Positions 51,451 to 58,211 of a stretch of DNA of 64,000 nucleotides are shown piece after piece (position 1 is the first letter of the stretch; the number at the start of each line of letters is the position of its first letter). Origin of the DNA: Adhaeribacter_A terreus (GTDB lineage: Bacteria; Bacteroidota; Bacteroidia; Cytophagales; Hymenobacteraceae); NCBI RefSeq assembly GCF_042657365.1, contig NZ_JBHSKT010000001.1:620001-684000 (forward strand). Direction: 5' to 3'. A model generated the notes under the pieces. That model was not told the DNA's origin. It saw nothing but the letters and a program-made list of their open reading frames with translations, and made no database searches. The position numbers and the translations under genes are program-made.

Positions 51451-51482
51451 AAAAAACGGTAGGGTAAATGCCCGAAAAAGTC
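51451..51482 (-). repeat. Dispersed 30-bp element, reverse copy
   Basis: AAAAAACGGTAGGGTAAATG then CCCGAAAAAGTC, between rpsP's promoter and the end of the sulfatase-fold gene. Confidence 0.75.
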
Positions 51483-51496
51483 AGAACACATGATTT

Positions 51497-53146
51497 TTAT
51501 TTTCCAGGTTCAAATTTATTCAAATGTGTTGGTCCGCGCCCGAAAAAATCGCCGGTCAGGAAATAGCGCGGTTCCGGTTCAACAGTATCAGCTAAAGTTG
51601 GCCCGTAGTTTTTCATAATAAATTCCTGCGGAAAGCCCTGTAACCAAAGCAAAGTCGGAAAAATATAAGCGTGGCTGTACTGGTTCGGAAATTTTGGCTG
51701 AAAGTTCTTCGGAAGCAATTTTGCCGGGTCGTAGATAAAAAGCGGGACTTCTGCTTCCTGCGGACTGGCTTTAAAAACCGAAGCATGCGCAAAATTAAAA
51801 CCCGCTTCCCGCAAATTCTGGCCATGATCAGAAGTGTAAACAATTAAGGTACTGTCTTTTGTAGAAATATTGCCGTGCAGTTTTTTCCAGAATTCATCTA
51901 CGCTCCAGCGCAAGGCATTGTGGTACGTATTCAACGTCCGTTCCTGGTCTTTATACAAACTGCGCTTGCCCAAAGTAGGCTGAAAAAACGCCGAATCTGC
52001 GGGATAAGCCGATGCATACGGCCAGTGCGCTCCGACTTTTACCACGTAAACAAATATCTTTTCAGCAGATTCCGCCAGTTCGGTAAGTTTTTCAGCAATT
52101 AAATGATCCCGCATGTAACGCGGTTCTTCCGGAAAATCATCGCCGGGTTGCCAGAAATGATCGATGTATTTTAAATCTTCCGGCGAAACAAAATTCTGCA
52201 GCGTTTTGCCCGTAAGTTGTCCGTCTATATAATAAGTAGTGTAACCGGCCTTTTTGGCAAACTGAAAAATGTTGGGCCGTTGCAAGGTAAGCTGGTTTTT
52301 ATCCGGCAAATCTTCGGGCCGCGTGCCGCACATCAGCGCAATATTGGAGCCGTCGCTTTGGTTCGTAGTAGAAGCCGCAATTCCGAAATTGATAAAATCT
52401 GTAGCATGTACCTTCAAAAATGGCGTGGTCTGAAGCTTCGGATTGTTAAGGCTAAGTTCACCGCCGGTTACGCTTTCATCTACGATTAAAAACAATTTCG
52501 GAACGCCTTGCTGCACCGGTTTTACCGTTACCGTTTGCCGCACTGGTTGCGTTAAACGGTTCGTAGCGGCCACCGCAAGATCTACTGGAACGCGGAAAAT
52601 AGCCGAAAAATCATCTATCACGCCGTTGCTGTTTTTAACCTGCAGGGCAACTAAAACGGTAGCCAAAACCGGCAAAAAACTATAAAGGCCCGAAAACCGC
52701 AGCTTCATTTTCCGGCGTAAAATCCAACTGAAACCAATTGTCAACGTCGTTACCAGCAAAGCCAGCAGCATTTCCGTTCTGAAATTTCCGAAAGCCAGCG
52801 GCAACATTTCCAGGTTGTTGAGCGCTGTAGTAGCATCGGAGTACATAAAATTATAGCCCGAAATGAAACGGTAGGAAAAACTCACAAAAAGTGCTGGCGC
52901 CAGCAAAACTAGGAAAGCCCAATAAAGCCACCGGTTTTTCAACAATAGCAGCACCGCCAGACTAAAGCCCGAAAGCAGAAAAAGCGCCGCAAAAGCCAGA
53001 AAATCGGTAATACTCACCTGAAAAAGCAGATAATTTAAAATGAAATACAACCGGCCCGGTCGCATTTCAAAAGTAGCCACGTAAAGCAGCAGTAAGCCAA
53101 AGCCGATCAGAAAACGGTAGGATTTTTTCAGAAAAAGTAGCGGCAT
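51497..53146 (-). CDS. Membrane-anchored sulfatase/phosphoethanolamine-transferase-fold protein
   Basis: A 549-aa protein with five N-terminal hydrophobic segments (to ~200) and a C-terminal alkaline-phosphatase-superfamily domain: LIVDESVTGG (metal and nucleophile region; the Thr sits after the acidic pair), IDHFW, HWPY, YTSDHGQNLREAG. The layout matches EptA/LtaS-like enzymes that modify lipid A or surface glycans with phosphoethanolamine or glycerophosphate. It is divergent from the DUF418 gene with only 21 bp between the two. Residues 3-12 (LLFLKKSYRF) fall in a dispersed-element-like sequence. Confidence 0.85.
   Translation of the reverse strand: MPLLFLKKSYRFLIGFGLLLLYVATFEMRPGRLYFILNYLLFQVSITDFLAFAALFLLSGFSLAVLLLLKNRWLYWAFLVLLAPALFVSFSYRFISGYNFMYSDATTALNNLEMLPLAFGNFRTEMLLALLVTTLTIGFSWILRRKMKLRFSGLYSFLPVLATVLVALQVKNSNGVIDDFSAIFRVPVDLAVAATNRLTQPVRQTVTVKPVQQGVPKLFLIVDESVTGGELSLNNPKLQTTPFLKVHATDFINFGIAASTTNQSDGSNIALMCGTRPEDLPDKNQLTLQRPNIFQFAKKAGYTTYYIDGQLTGKTLQNFVSPEDLKYIDHFWQPGDDFPEEPRYMRDHLIAEKLTELAESAEKIFVYVVKVGAHWPYASAYPADSAFFQPTLGKRSLYKDQERTLNTYHNALRWSVDEFWKKLHGNISTKDSTLIVYTSDHGQNLREAGFNFAHASVFKASPQEAEVPLFIYDPAKLLPKNFQPKFPNQYSHAYIFPTLLWLQGFPQEFIMKNYGPTLADTVEPEPRYFLTGDFFGRGPTHLNKFEPGK
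53110..53139 (-). repeat. Dispersed 30-bp element-like sequence inside a coding region
   Basis: AAAACGGTAGGATTTTTT then CAGAAAAAGTAG at the 5' end of the sulfatase-fold gene. Confidence 0.45.
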
Positions 53147-53197
53147 TGGCGGAAGGTTCTGCTTTTTTTGTGCAATTTCGGGAAAATAATAACGTCA

Positions 53198-54364
53198 TTG
53201 GTTACAAAAAAATCCTTGAACACACTTTCTGAAGTAGCAGCTGTTTCAGAGCGCCGGGACTTGGGGTTGGATATCCTGCGGGGTTTTAGTCTGGTAGGCG
53301 TTGGTTTCGCTAATTTAATGGTTTTTAATACCGATGCTGGTACTATTGAAGCGTATGCGGCCCTTTTTTCAGCGGGTATCAACAAGTATCTGGTTTCCTT
53401 CTTTACGGTTTTTTTGTGGGGAAAATATTTCCCGGTTTTTGCTTTTCTGTTCGGTCTCTCGGCGGCGCTGGCGTTGTATTCAAAAGGCGTAAAACCGTTT
53501 TTTAAAAGGGCCTTGGTGCTTGGTGGTTTGGGGGTGCTTCAGCTTATTTTTATCTGGAGGGGCGACGTTCTGCACCAATATGCGCTGATGAGTTTGCTGT
53601 TGCTGCCTTTACGGAAGTTGGCTGTTTCTACGCGTTTGTGGCTTATTGCCGGGCTATATCTTTTCAGTTTTGCCGGAATATTTTTACTGCCGGTAGTAGA
53701 ACCTACAACTTTAGTCTACCCGGTTTCCACGCAGGAAATTTATCAGAGCGGTAACTTTTTCCAGATATTTCAGCGGAGAATGGATTTGTATTTAAACGAA
53801 ATTCTTGCCGTCGACTCCCTGCTTTACCAACTCAGAATATTTGCCTGGCTTTTATCAGGCTACATACTTGGCGAAAAGAAACGCTTCAGAAAGTACTTTC
53901 AGAAACCGGAAGCTTATAAAGCAGTGCTCTTAAGCGCGGGAATAATGGCCGCAGCTGCATTTCTATCGCAGTTTTTCGGGCTGAGAGGATCGGAAAATTT
54001 TTCTTTAGAGCAGCAAATTTTAAAAGCCTTACTTTCAGCAGTTTTTTATACCGGCGATGTGTTTTTATTGATCTCATTTCCGGTAGCGCTGTATTTCACA
54101 GGTTTCGCCAGCAATATATTAAACCGGTTAGCGCCATTCGGAAAAATGACGCTAACCCATTATTTAACCCAAAACCTGTTGTACAGCCTCATTTTTTACG
54201 GCTATGGACTTGGCTTGTACGGGAAACTTTCGCCGGTTGCGCTTTGGTTAGGATATCCGGTTTTGGTTGTCAGCCAGATTCTCTTATCGGAGTGGTGGCT
54301 CAAACGCTTTGGAAATGGCCCCATGGAAACTTTGGTGCGCTATCTTACAACTTCCGGTAAATAA
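53198..54364 (+). CDS. DUF418-family polytopic membrane protein
   Basis: There is no ATG near the expected N-terminus, so a TTG start is needed: TTG at 53198 (MVTKKSLNTLSEVAAV...), TTG at 53216 or TTG at 53168. I chose 53198 on position only. The protein starts its conserved part at RRDLGLDILRGFSLVGV and has ~8 transmembrane segments; LAPFGKMTLTHYLTQNLL and the C-terminal YPVLVVSQILLSEWWLKRFGNGPMETLVR are typical of DUF418 (acyltransferase-3-like) proteins. The function is unknown; members often act on lipids or surface molecules. It is divergent from the sulfatase-fold gene. Confidence 0.78.
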   Translation: MVTKKSLNTLSEVAAVSERRDLGLDILRGFSLVGVGFANLMVFNTDAGTIEAYAALFSAGINKYLVSFFTVFLWGKYFPVFAFLFGLSAALALYSKGVKPFFKRALVLGGLGVLQLIFIWRGDVLHQYALMSLLLLPLRKLAVSTRLWLIAGLYLFSFAGIFLLPVVEPTTLVYPVSTQEIYQSGNFFQIFQRRMDLYLNEILAVDSLLYQLRIFAWLLSGYILGEKKRFRKYFQKPEAYKAVLLSAGIMAAAAFLSQFFGLRGSENFSLEQQILKALLSAVFYTGDVFLLISFPVALYFTGFASNILNRLAPFGKMTLTHYLTQNLLYSLIFYGYGLGLYGKLSPVALWLGYPVLVVSQILLSEWWLKRFGNGPMETLVRYLTTSGK

Positions 54365-54402
54365 TTTTCGGCCTGCTTCAGCAGCGCTTTAATTTGAAGA
54401 TA

Positions 54403-54693
54403 TTAACTGCGAACGCGAACCAGTTTCGGGCGAAGCGAAGTTACATAGAGTAAACCGGCAAGGCCTGAAGTCATAAGAATACCGGTGCTCCACATGATTT
54501 TTTCAGAAACTGAAAGCTTTTCAGAAGTATTGATTTCCGAAAGCGCCTGCAAAATGAAAATAACTGAAAACGCTATGCCCGAGAAGATAAAAACCGATGC
54601 CCCGGCAAATTGCTGCACGGTAAACAAGGCGCCGGTTAAGGTAAGCAGCAGGCCTGCAAAAAAGAAAAATTTCAATCCGGAAGTAAATTTCAT
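54403..54693 (-). CDS. Small hypothetical membrane protein
   Basis: A 96-aa protein with three hydrophobic stretches (FFFFAGLLLTLTGALF, GASVFIFSGIAFSVIFILQAL, STGILMTSGLAGLLYVTSL) and a basic C-terminus (RPKLVRVRS). It resembles small GldL- or DUF-type membrane proteins of Bacteroidota in size and hydropathy, but no specific family was recognised. It is 92 bp after the desaturase gene end and separated from it by a terminator. Confidence 0.65.
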   Translation of the reverse strand: MKFTSGLKFFFFAGLLLTLTGALFTVQQFAGASVFIFSGIAFSVIFILQALSEINTSEKLSVSEKIMWSTGILMTSGLAGLLYVTSLRPKLVRVRS

Positions 54694-54723
54694 GGTTTTC
54701 AGATTTGTTTCGAACTCAAGATA

Positions 54724-54758
54724 ACAAAAAAAGCCTTTCCTGCAAAAGGAAAGGCTTT
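54724..54758 (-). terminator. Terminator of the desaturase gene
   Basis: A 12-bp perfect stem AAAGCCTTTCCT/AGGAAAGGCTTT, 5-nt loop, with a T-run on the minus-strand exit side (A-run at 54725-54732). Confidence 0.9.
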
Positions 54759-54759
54759 G

Positions 54760-54788
54760 AAAACGCTAGAAAATACGGCCAAAAACTA
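54760..54788 (-). repeat. Dispersed 30-bp element, degenerate reverse copy, covers a stop codon
   Basis: AAAACGCTAGAAAATACGGC then CAAAAACTA. The CTA at 54786-54788 is the TAG of the desaturase gene. Confidence 0.5.
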
Positions 54789-55526
54789 CGCGCGCACTTT
54801 TTTCAGTTTAATAATTCCTAGTTTATCCAGCGTCCAGATAACCGGGTACGTCGGGTCAACTTCCCACCATTTCACTCCGAAATTTACGCGGTTAGGCAGT
54901 TTGTGGTGGTTATTCTGGAACAATTCACCGCCGGTTACAAAATCAAAAAACAGCGAATTGCGTGATTTATCGTTGTTGTCGAAGTTCTGGTAACCGTATT
55001 TGTGGCCGCTCCAGTTTACAATTGCCCCGTGAATTGGGCCCATCAGGAAGTGAATTGGCAGCAACAAGTACAAATACCACATATCGGCCGGCACAAATGC
55101 AACGTAAAACGCCACATAAAACACGCCCCAGCCAATGCGGCTCCAGTACGTATCGCCGAAATTTTCCAGGCTGTTCCAGATCGGGTAATTGCCGTCGAAA
55201 CGTTCTTCCGGTTTCACGCGCTCGTGCAGCACATCGTTATAAATATTTTTGGTTTGCCACATCATGCTGAATGCGTTGGTGTAATAATGCGGTGAATGCG
55301 GATCTTTGGGCGTGTCGGAAAAAGCGTGGTGCATACGATGCAAAATCGCATACGCGCGCGGCGATAAGAACGAAGACCCCTGGCTTACATACGTCAGGAA
55401 GAAAAAGAATTTCTCCCAGAACTTGTTCATGGTGAACATTTTATGAGCAGAGTAACGATGCAGGTAAAACGTTTGCACAAACAACGATAAGTACCAGTGC
55501 ACAACAAAAAACAGGATAATAATCAT
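54786..55526 (-). CDS. Acyl-CoA/fatty acid desaturase
   Basis: A 246-aa membrane di-iron enzyme with the histidine boxes HRYSAH (23-28), HRMHH (63-67) and NNHHKLPN near residue 210, the pattern of delta-9 desaturases. Four hydrophobic segments flank them. It would introduce a cis double bond in membrane acyl chains, adjusting fluidity. It is a little shorter than many desaturases, consistent with the Bacteroidota subset. It has its own terminator. Confidence 0.9.
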   Translation of the reverse strand: MIIILFFVVHWYLSLFVQTFYLHRYSAHKMFTMNKFWEKFFFFLTYVSQGSSFLSPRAYAILHRMHHAFSDTPKDPHSPHYYTNAFSMMWQTKNIYNDVLHERVKPEERFDGNYPIWNSLENFGDTYWSRIGWGVFYVAFYVAFVPADMWYLYLLLPIHFLMGPIHGAIVNWSGHKYGYQNFDNNDKSRNSLFFDFVTGGELFQNNHHKLPNRVNFGVKWWEVDPTYPVIWTLDKLGIIKLKKVRA

Positions 55527-55747
55527 TATAAGATGGTATGGTTTAAGGCAGAAAAACCCGAAGGCCCCAGCTTGAAAACACCGGCACTGCCAAATCGTTC
55601 ACAAAATTACAAACTCGTAGGCATACCTAATATATTCTGCAAAATATTTTAACGGAAATTGATCAGGATCACCTTTTTAGCGTCAAATCGAAACCGGAGA
55701 TTCAGTAATATTTTCTTCGCAGGAAATATGCTTAAACGCTTACTTCG

Positions 55748-55776
55748 ACTTTTTGCAAGCAAAACGATAGCGTTTT
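55748..55776 (+). repeat. Dispersed 30-bp element, forward copy
   Basis: ACTTTTTGCAAGC then AAAACGATAGCGTTTT, in the 283-bp gap between the desaturase start and the RluA-type gene. Confidence 0.75.
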
Positions 55777-55809
55777 CGAATGAAAAATTCGATAAAGGTA
55801 GAAGTTGAA

Positions 55810-56487
55810 TTAAAAATCTTTCCGGAAAATTTTCCAGGGTTGGACATCGGGGAGGGGAGCGGTGATTTTTATAGGCGTTTTCTGTACTGGGTGCTCAAAT
55901 TCCAGCTGATAAGCGTGTAAACCAATGCGTTTATCGGGTAAAAATGCCGGCGCGCCATATTTCACATCACCCATGATCGGGCTTTTCTGCGAGGCCAGCT
56001 GCACGCGGATCTGGTGCGGACGTCCGGTTACCGGGTTCACCTGGATCAGGAAAAATTGTTCGCGGTGCATGAGCAGTTTGTAGCTCAATTCGGCGCGTTG
56101 GCTACCCGGTTTTTCCGAAGTAAAAGCTTTGATAATGTTCTTTGTCGCATCTTTCACCAGAAAATGCACTAGCCGCGCTTCGGTTTGCGTCGGTTTCTGC
56201 AACGAAACCGCTAGGTACGTTTTGCGGGTTTTATTGCTCCGGAAAAGTTCGTTCATGCGGCTCAGCGCCTTGCTGGTTTTAGCCAGCACCACCACGCCGC
56301 TTACCGGACGATCCAGCCGGTGCACCACGCCCACAAAAATATTTCCCGGCTTGTTGTATTTTTCGCGCAGGTAATCTTTGGCCAGATCCGGAAGCGTTTT
56401 ATCGCCGGTTTCATCGCCCTGCACCAGCAAACCGGCCGGCTTGTTCACCACCAGCAAATGATTGTCTTCGTACAGAACGTCCAGCAT
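55810..56487 (-). CDS. RluA-family pseudouridine synthase
   Basis: A 225-aa enzyme with the catalytic HRLDRPVSG (Asp59), the LLVVNKPAGLLVQ start and the GRPHQIRVQLAS motif. It isomerises uridine to pseudouridine in rRNA or tRNA; the target (23S versus tRNA) is not predictable. No S4 domain precedes it. Downstream neighbours: AT-rich TTAATGATTAAT repeats separate it from the next gene. Confidence 0.92.
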   Translation of the reverse strand: MLDVLYEDNHLLVVNKPAGLLVQGDETGDKTLPDLAKDYLREKYNKPGNIFVGVVHRLDRPVSGVVVLAKTSKALSRMNELFRSNKTRKTYLAVSLQKPTQTEARLVHFLVKDATKNIIKAFTSEKPGSQRAELSYKLLMHREQFFLIQVNPVTGRPHQIRVQLASQKSPIMGDVKYGAPAFLPDKRIGLHAYQLEFEHPVQKTPIKITAPLPDVQPWKIFRKDF

Positions 56488-56508
56488 TTTTTAATGAGTA
56501 ATGATTAA
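56488..56508. repeat. AT-rich TTAATGATTAATT repeat, copy next to stop codon
   Basis: TTTTTTAATGAGTAATGATTAA; a similar motif recurs at 57026-57065 and, inverted, at 57160-57198, flanking the gene at 56509. Confidence 0.5.
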
Positions 56509-57024
56509 TTATGAATTTTCTTCTTCGGGCGTTTCCTGCGGCAGCGTTGGTTCCGGCTCTTTGTAAGGCATCGGTTTTTCCGGAAGTTCGCCAAGGGCCG
56601 TAAAAATATCCCGCTGATCGTAAAAAAGCAGCCACTCGTATTTTTTAGCCACCACGTAAAACGAAAGCTTGGGAAGTTGGCTCAGCACTTTCTGAATGGC
56701 CTGTACCGTTCCCTGAAAAAGCCAAAGTTTCGCCTCCTTCGCCGAAGGATCGGGCAACAGCAGCCAGTAAATTTCGCCTTCCGGCAGCAGATCTTCCAGC
56801 AACTCGAACGGCTCAAAACTGCGCAGCGGAATTTGCTCCTGCCGGCCTTTAAAATATTCCGGCCACTCCAGCGGCGTCAGATCCGAACGGTTCTTCATCA
56901 CAAACCGCGCCTCGATCTTTTTCTGAATTTCCGGCCAGTGCGTAAAAGGCCCCACCGTAAACTGCTCCCGCGAAATCTTCAAAGACCGGGCTAACCCAAT
57001 GATCCGTTCCCGAAATGTAGCCAT
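56509..57024 (-). CDS. Hypothetical protein of unknown function
   Basis: A 171-aa protein with mixed composition: a ~120-residue folded part (HWPEIQKKIEARFVMKNRSDL, LLEDLLPEGEIYWLLLPDPS, LWLFQGTVQAIQKVLSQLPKLSFYVVAKKYEWLLFYDQRDIF) and a Pro/Glu-rich tail (PEKPMPYKEPEPTLPQETPEE). No signal peptide or membrane segment. I did not recognise a family with confidence. The repeats at both ends are unusual for a housekeeping gene. It lies between RluA and panB genes. Confidence 0.6.
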   Translation of the reverse strand: MATFRERIIGLARSLKISREQFTVGPFTHWPEIQKKIEARFVMKNRSDLTPLEWPEYFKGRQEQIPLRSFEPFELLEDLLPEGEIYWLLLPDPSAKEAKLWLFQGTVQAIQKVLSQLPKLSFYVVAKKYEWLLFYDQRDIFTALGELPEKPMPYKEPEPTLPQETPEEENS

Positions 57025-57025
57025 G

Positions 57026-57065
57026 TTTTAATGATTAATTTTTTAATGACTAATGATTAATTGAA
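57026..57065. repeat. AT-rich TTAATGATTAATT repeats, double copy
   Basis: Two AATGATTAATT units upstream of the gene ending at 56509, matching the unit at 56500-56510. Confidence 0.5.
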
Positions 57066-57079
57066 GGCATTTTCAGAGC

Positions 57080-57121
57080 ACTTTTTAACGCCAAAACGCT
57101 ATCGTTTTCGGGCTGAAAAGT
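57080..57121. repeat. Dispersed 30-bp elements, fused inverted pair
   Basis: A forward copy (57080-57108) and a reverse copy (57093-57121) share the core AAAACGCTATCGTTTT, giving ACTTTTT at one end and AAAAGTC at the other: a near-palindrome that can form a hairpin. Confidence 0.75.
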
Positions 57122-57159
57122 CATTCTGAAATTCCATATAGCCTTTAGCAGTTCTACGA

Positions 57160-57198
57160 AAAATTAATCATTAACAATTAATCATTATTCATTAATAA
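57160..57198. repeat. AT-rich repeat, inverted copy
   Basis: AATTAATCATTAACAATTAA and ATCATTATTCATTAA; the reverse complement of the units at 57026-57065, lying upstream of panB's stop codon. Confidence 0.5.
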
Positions 57199-58007
57199 GC
57201 TTCTTTTTCGCTCGGGAAGTCGCGGCTTTTAACGTCGGCAATGTAGTTGGTAACGGCATCGGTCATTATGGTGTGCAGATCGGCGTAGCGGCGTAAAAAT
57301 CTTGGTTTGAATTCTTTGTTTATGCCCAGCATGTCGTGCGCAACCAGTACCTGCCCGTCTACGTGCGGACCGGCGCCAATGCCAATAATAGGAATGGTAA
57401 GTACTTCGGCTACTTTTTTAGCCAGGTCCGAAGGAATTTTTTCCAGCACAATAGCAAAGCAACCCAGTTCCTGTAAAAGCAAAGCATCTTCTATCAGTTT
57501 ATTGGCTTCTGCTTCTTCCTTGGCGCGAACGGTATAAGTACCAAATTTATAAATTGATTGCGGCGTTAAACCCAAATGGCCCATAATCGGAATGCCCGCG
57601 CTCAGAATCCGAACGATGGATTCTTTTATTTCCGAACCGCCTTCCAGTTTTATGCCGTGTCCGCCAGATTCTTTCATGATCCGGATGGCCGAACGCAAGG
57701 CTTCGGAAGAATTTCCCTGGTACGAACCAAAAGGCATATCTACTACCACAAAAGCCCGCTTAATGCCCCGCACCACGCTTTGCGCATGGTAGATCATCTG
57801 GTCGAGCGTGATCGGCAAGGTAGTTTCGTGACCGGCCATTACGTTACTGGCCGAGTCGCCGACGAGCAAAACATCTATTCCGGCCTCATCGAAAATGGTA
57901 GCCATGGAAAAATCGTAAGCCGTAAGCATGGAAATTTTTTCGCCGCGTTGCTTCATAGCCTGCAGCTGGTGCGTGGTAATGCGTTTTATTTCTTTCTGAA
58001 CCGACAT
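57192..58007 (-). CDS. panB: 3-methyl-2-oxobutanoate hydroxymethyltransferase
   Basis: The start is the ATG at 58007 (MSVQKEIKRITTHQLQAMKQRGEKI), giving 271 aa; an upstream in-frame start is not family-like. MLTAYDFSMATIFDEAGIDVLLVGDSASNVMAG and VVDMPFGSY are the PanB signatures (TIM-barrel, Mg-binding Asp in VGDS). It makes ketopantoate for pantothenate and CoA synthesis. The enzyme is cytosolic and normal in length. No other pantothenate gene is adjacent. Upstream lies a 200-bp gap with two inverted dispersed elements. Confidence 0.96.
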   Translation of the reverse strand: MSVQKEIKRITTHQLQAMKQRGEKISMLTAYDFSMATIFDEAGIDVLLVGDSASNVMAGHETTLPITLDQMIYHAQSVVRGIKRAFVVVDMPFGSYQGNSSEALRSAIRIMKESGGHGIKLEGGSEIKESIVRILSAGIPIMGHLGLTPQSIYKFGTYTVRAKEEAEANKLIEDALLLQELGCFAIVLEKIPSDLAKKVAEVLTIPIIGIGAGPHVDGQVLVAHDMLGINKEFKPRFLRRYADLHTIMTDAVTNYIADVKSRDFPSEKEAY

Positions 58008-58110
58008 GCAAATAAGTTTATCGCGTTTCCCAAAGGTAGAAAAAGAAAACGGCAATTTTAAAACGAAACGGTTTATTCAGAGCAAGTGGAGGCTTACGAG
58101 CGGCACCGCC

Positions 58111-58140
58111 AGTTTTTATACATAAAACCCTACCGTTTTT
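58111..58140 (+). repeat. Dispersed 30-bp element, forward copy of an inverted pair
   Basis: AGTTTTTATACATA then AAACCCTACCGTTTTT. Together with the copy at 58181 it can fold into a large stem. Confidence 0.7.
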
Positions 58141-58180
58141 CCGCCATAAATTTCCAGGTAATTAAGCTGGAAAAATGCTG

Positions 58181-58210
58181 AAAAAACGGTAGGGTTTCGG
58201 TTCCCTAAAG
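58181..58210 (-). repeat. Dispersed 30-bp element, reverse copy of an inverted pair
   Basis: AAAAAACGGTAGGGTTTCGG then TTCCCTAAAG, ending 1 bp before the LptD-like stop codon region. Confidence 0.65.
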
Positions 58211-58211
58211 T

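Noticed and set aside
52640..52690. Another element-like string (AAAACGGTAGCCAAAACC) inside the sulfatase-fold gene
   Set aside because: The ACTTTTT half is missing, so similarity may be due to chance and codon bias.
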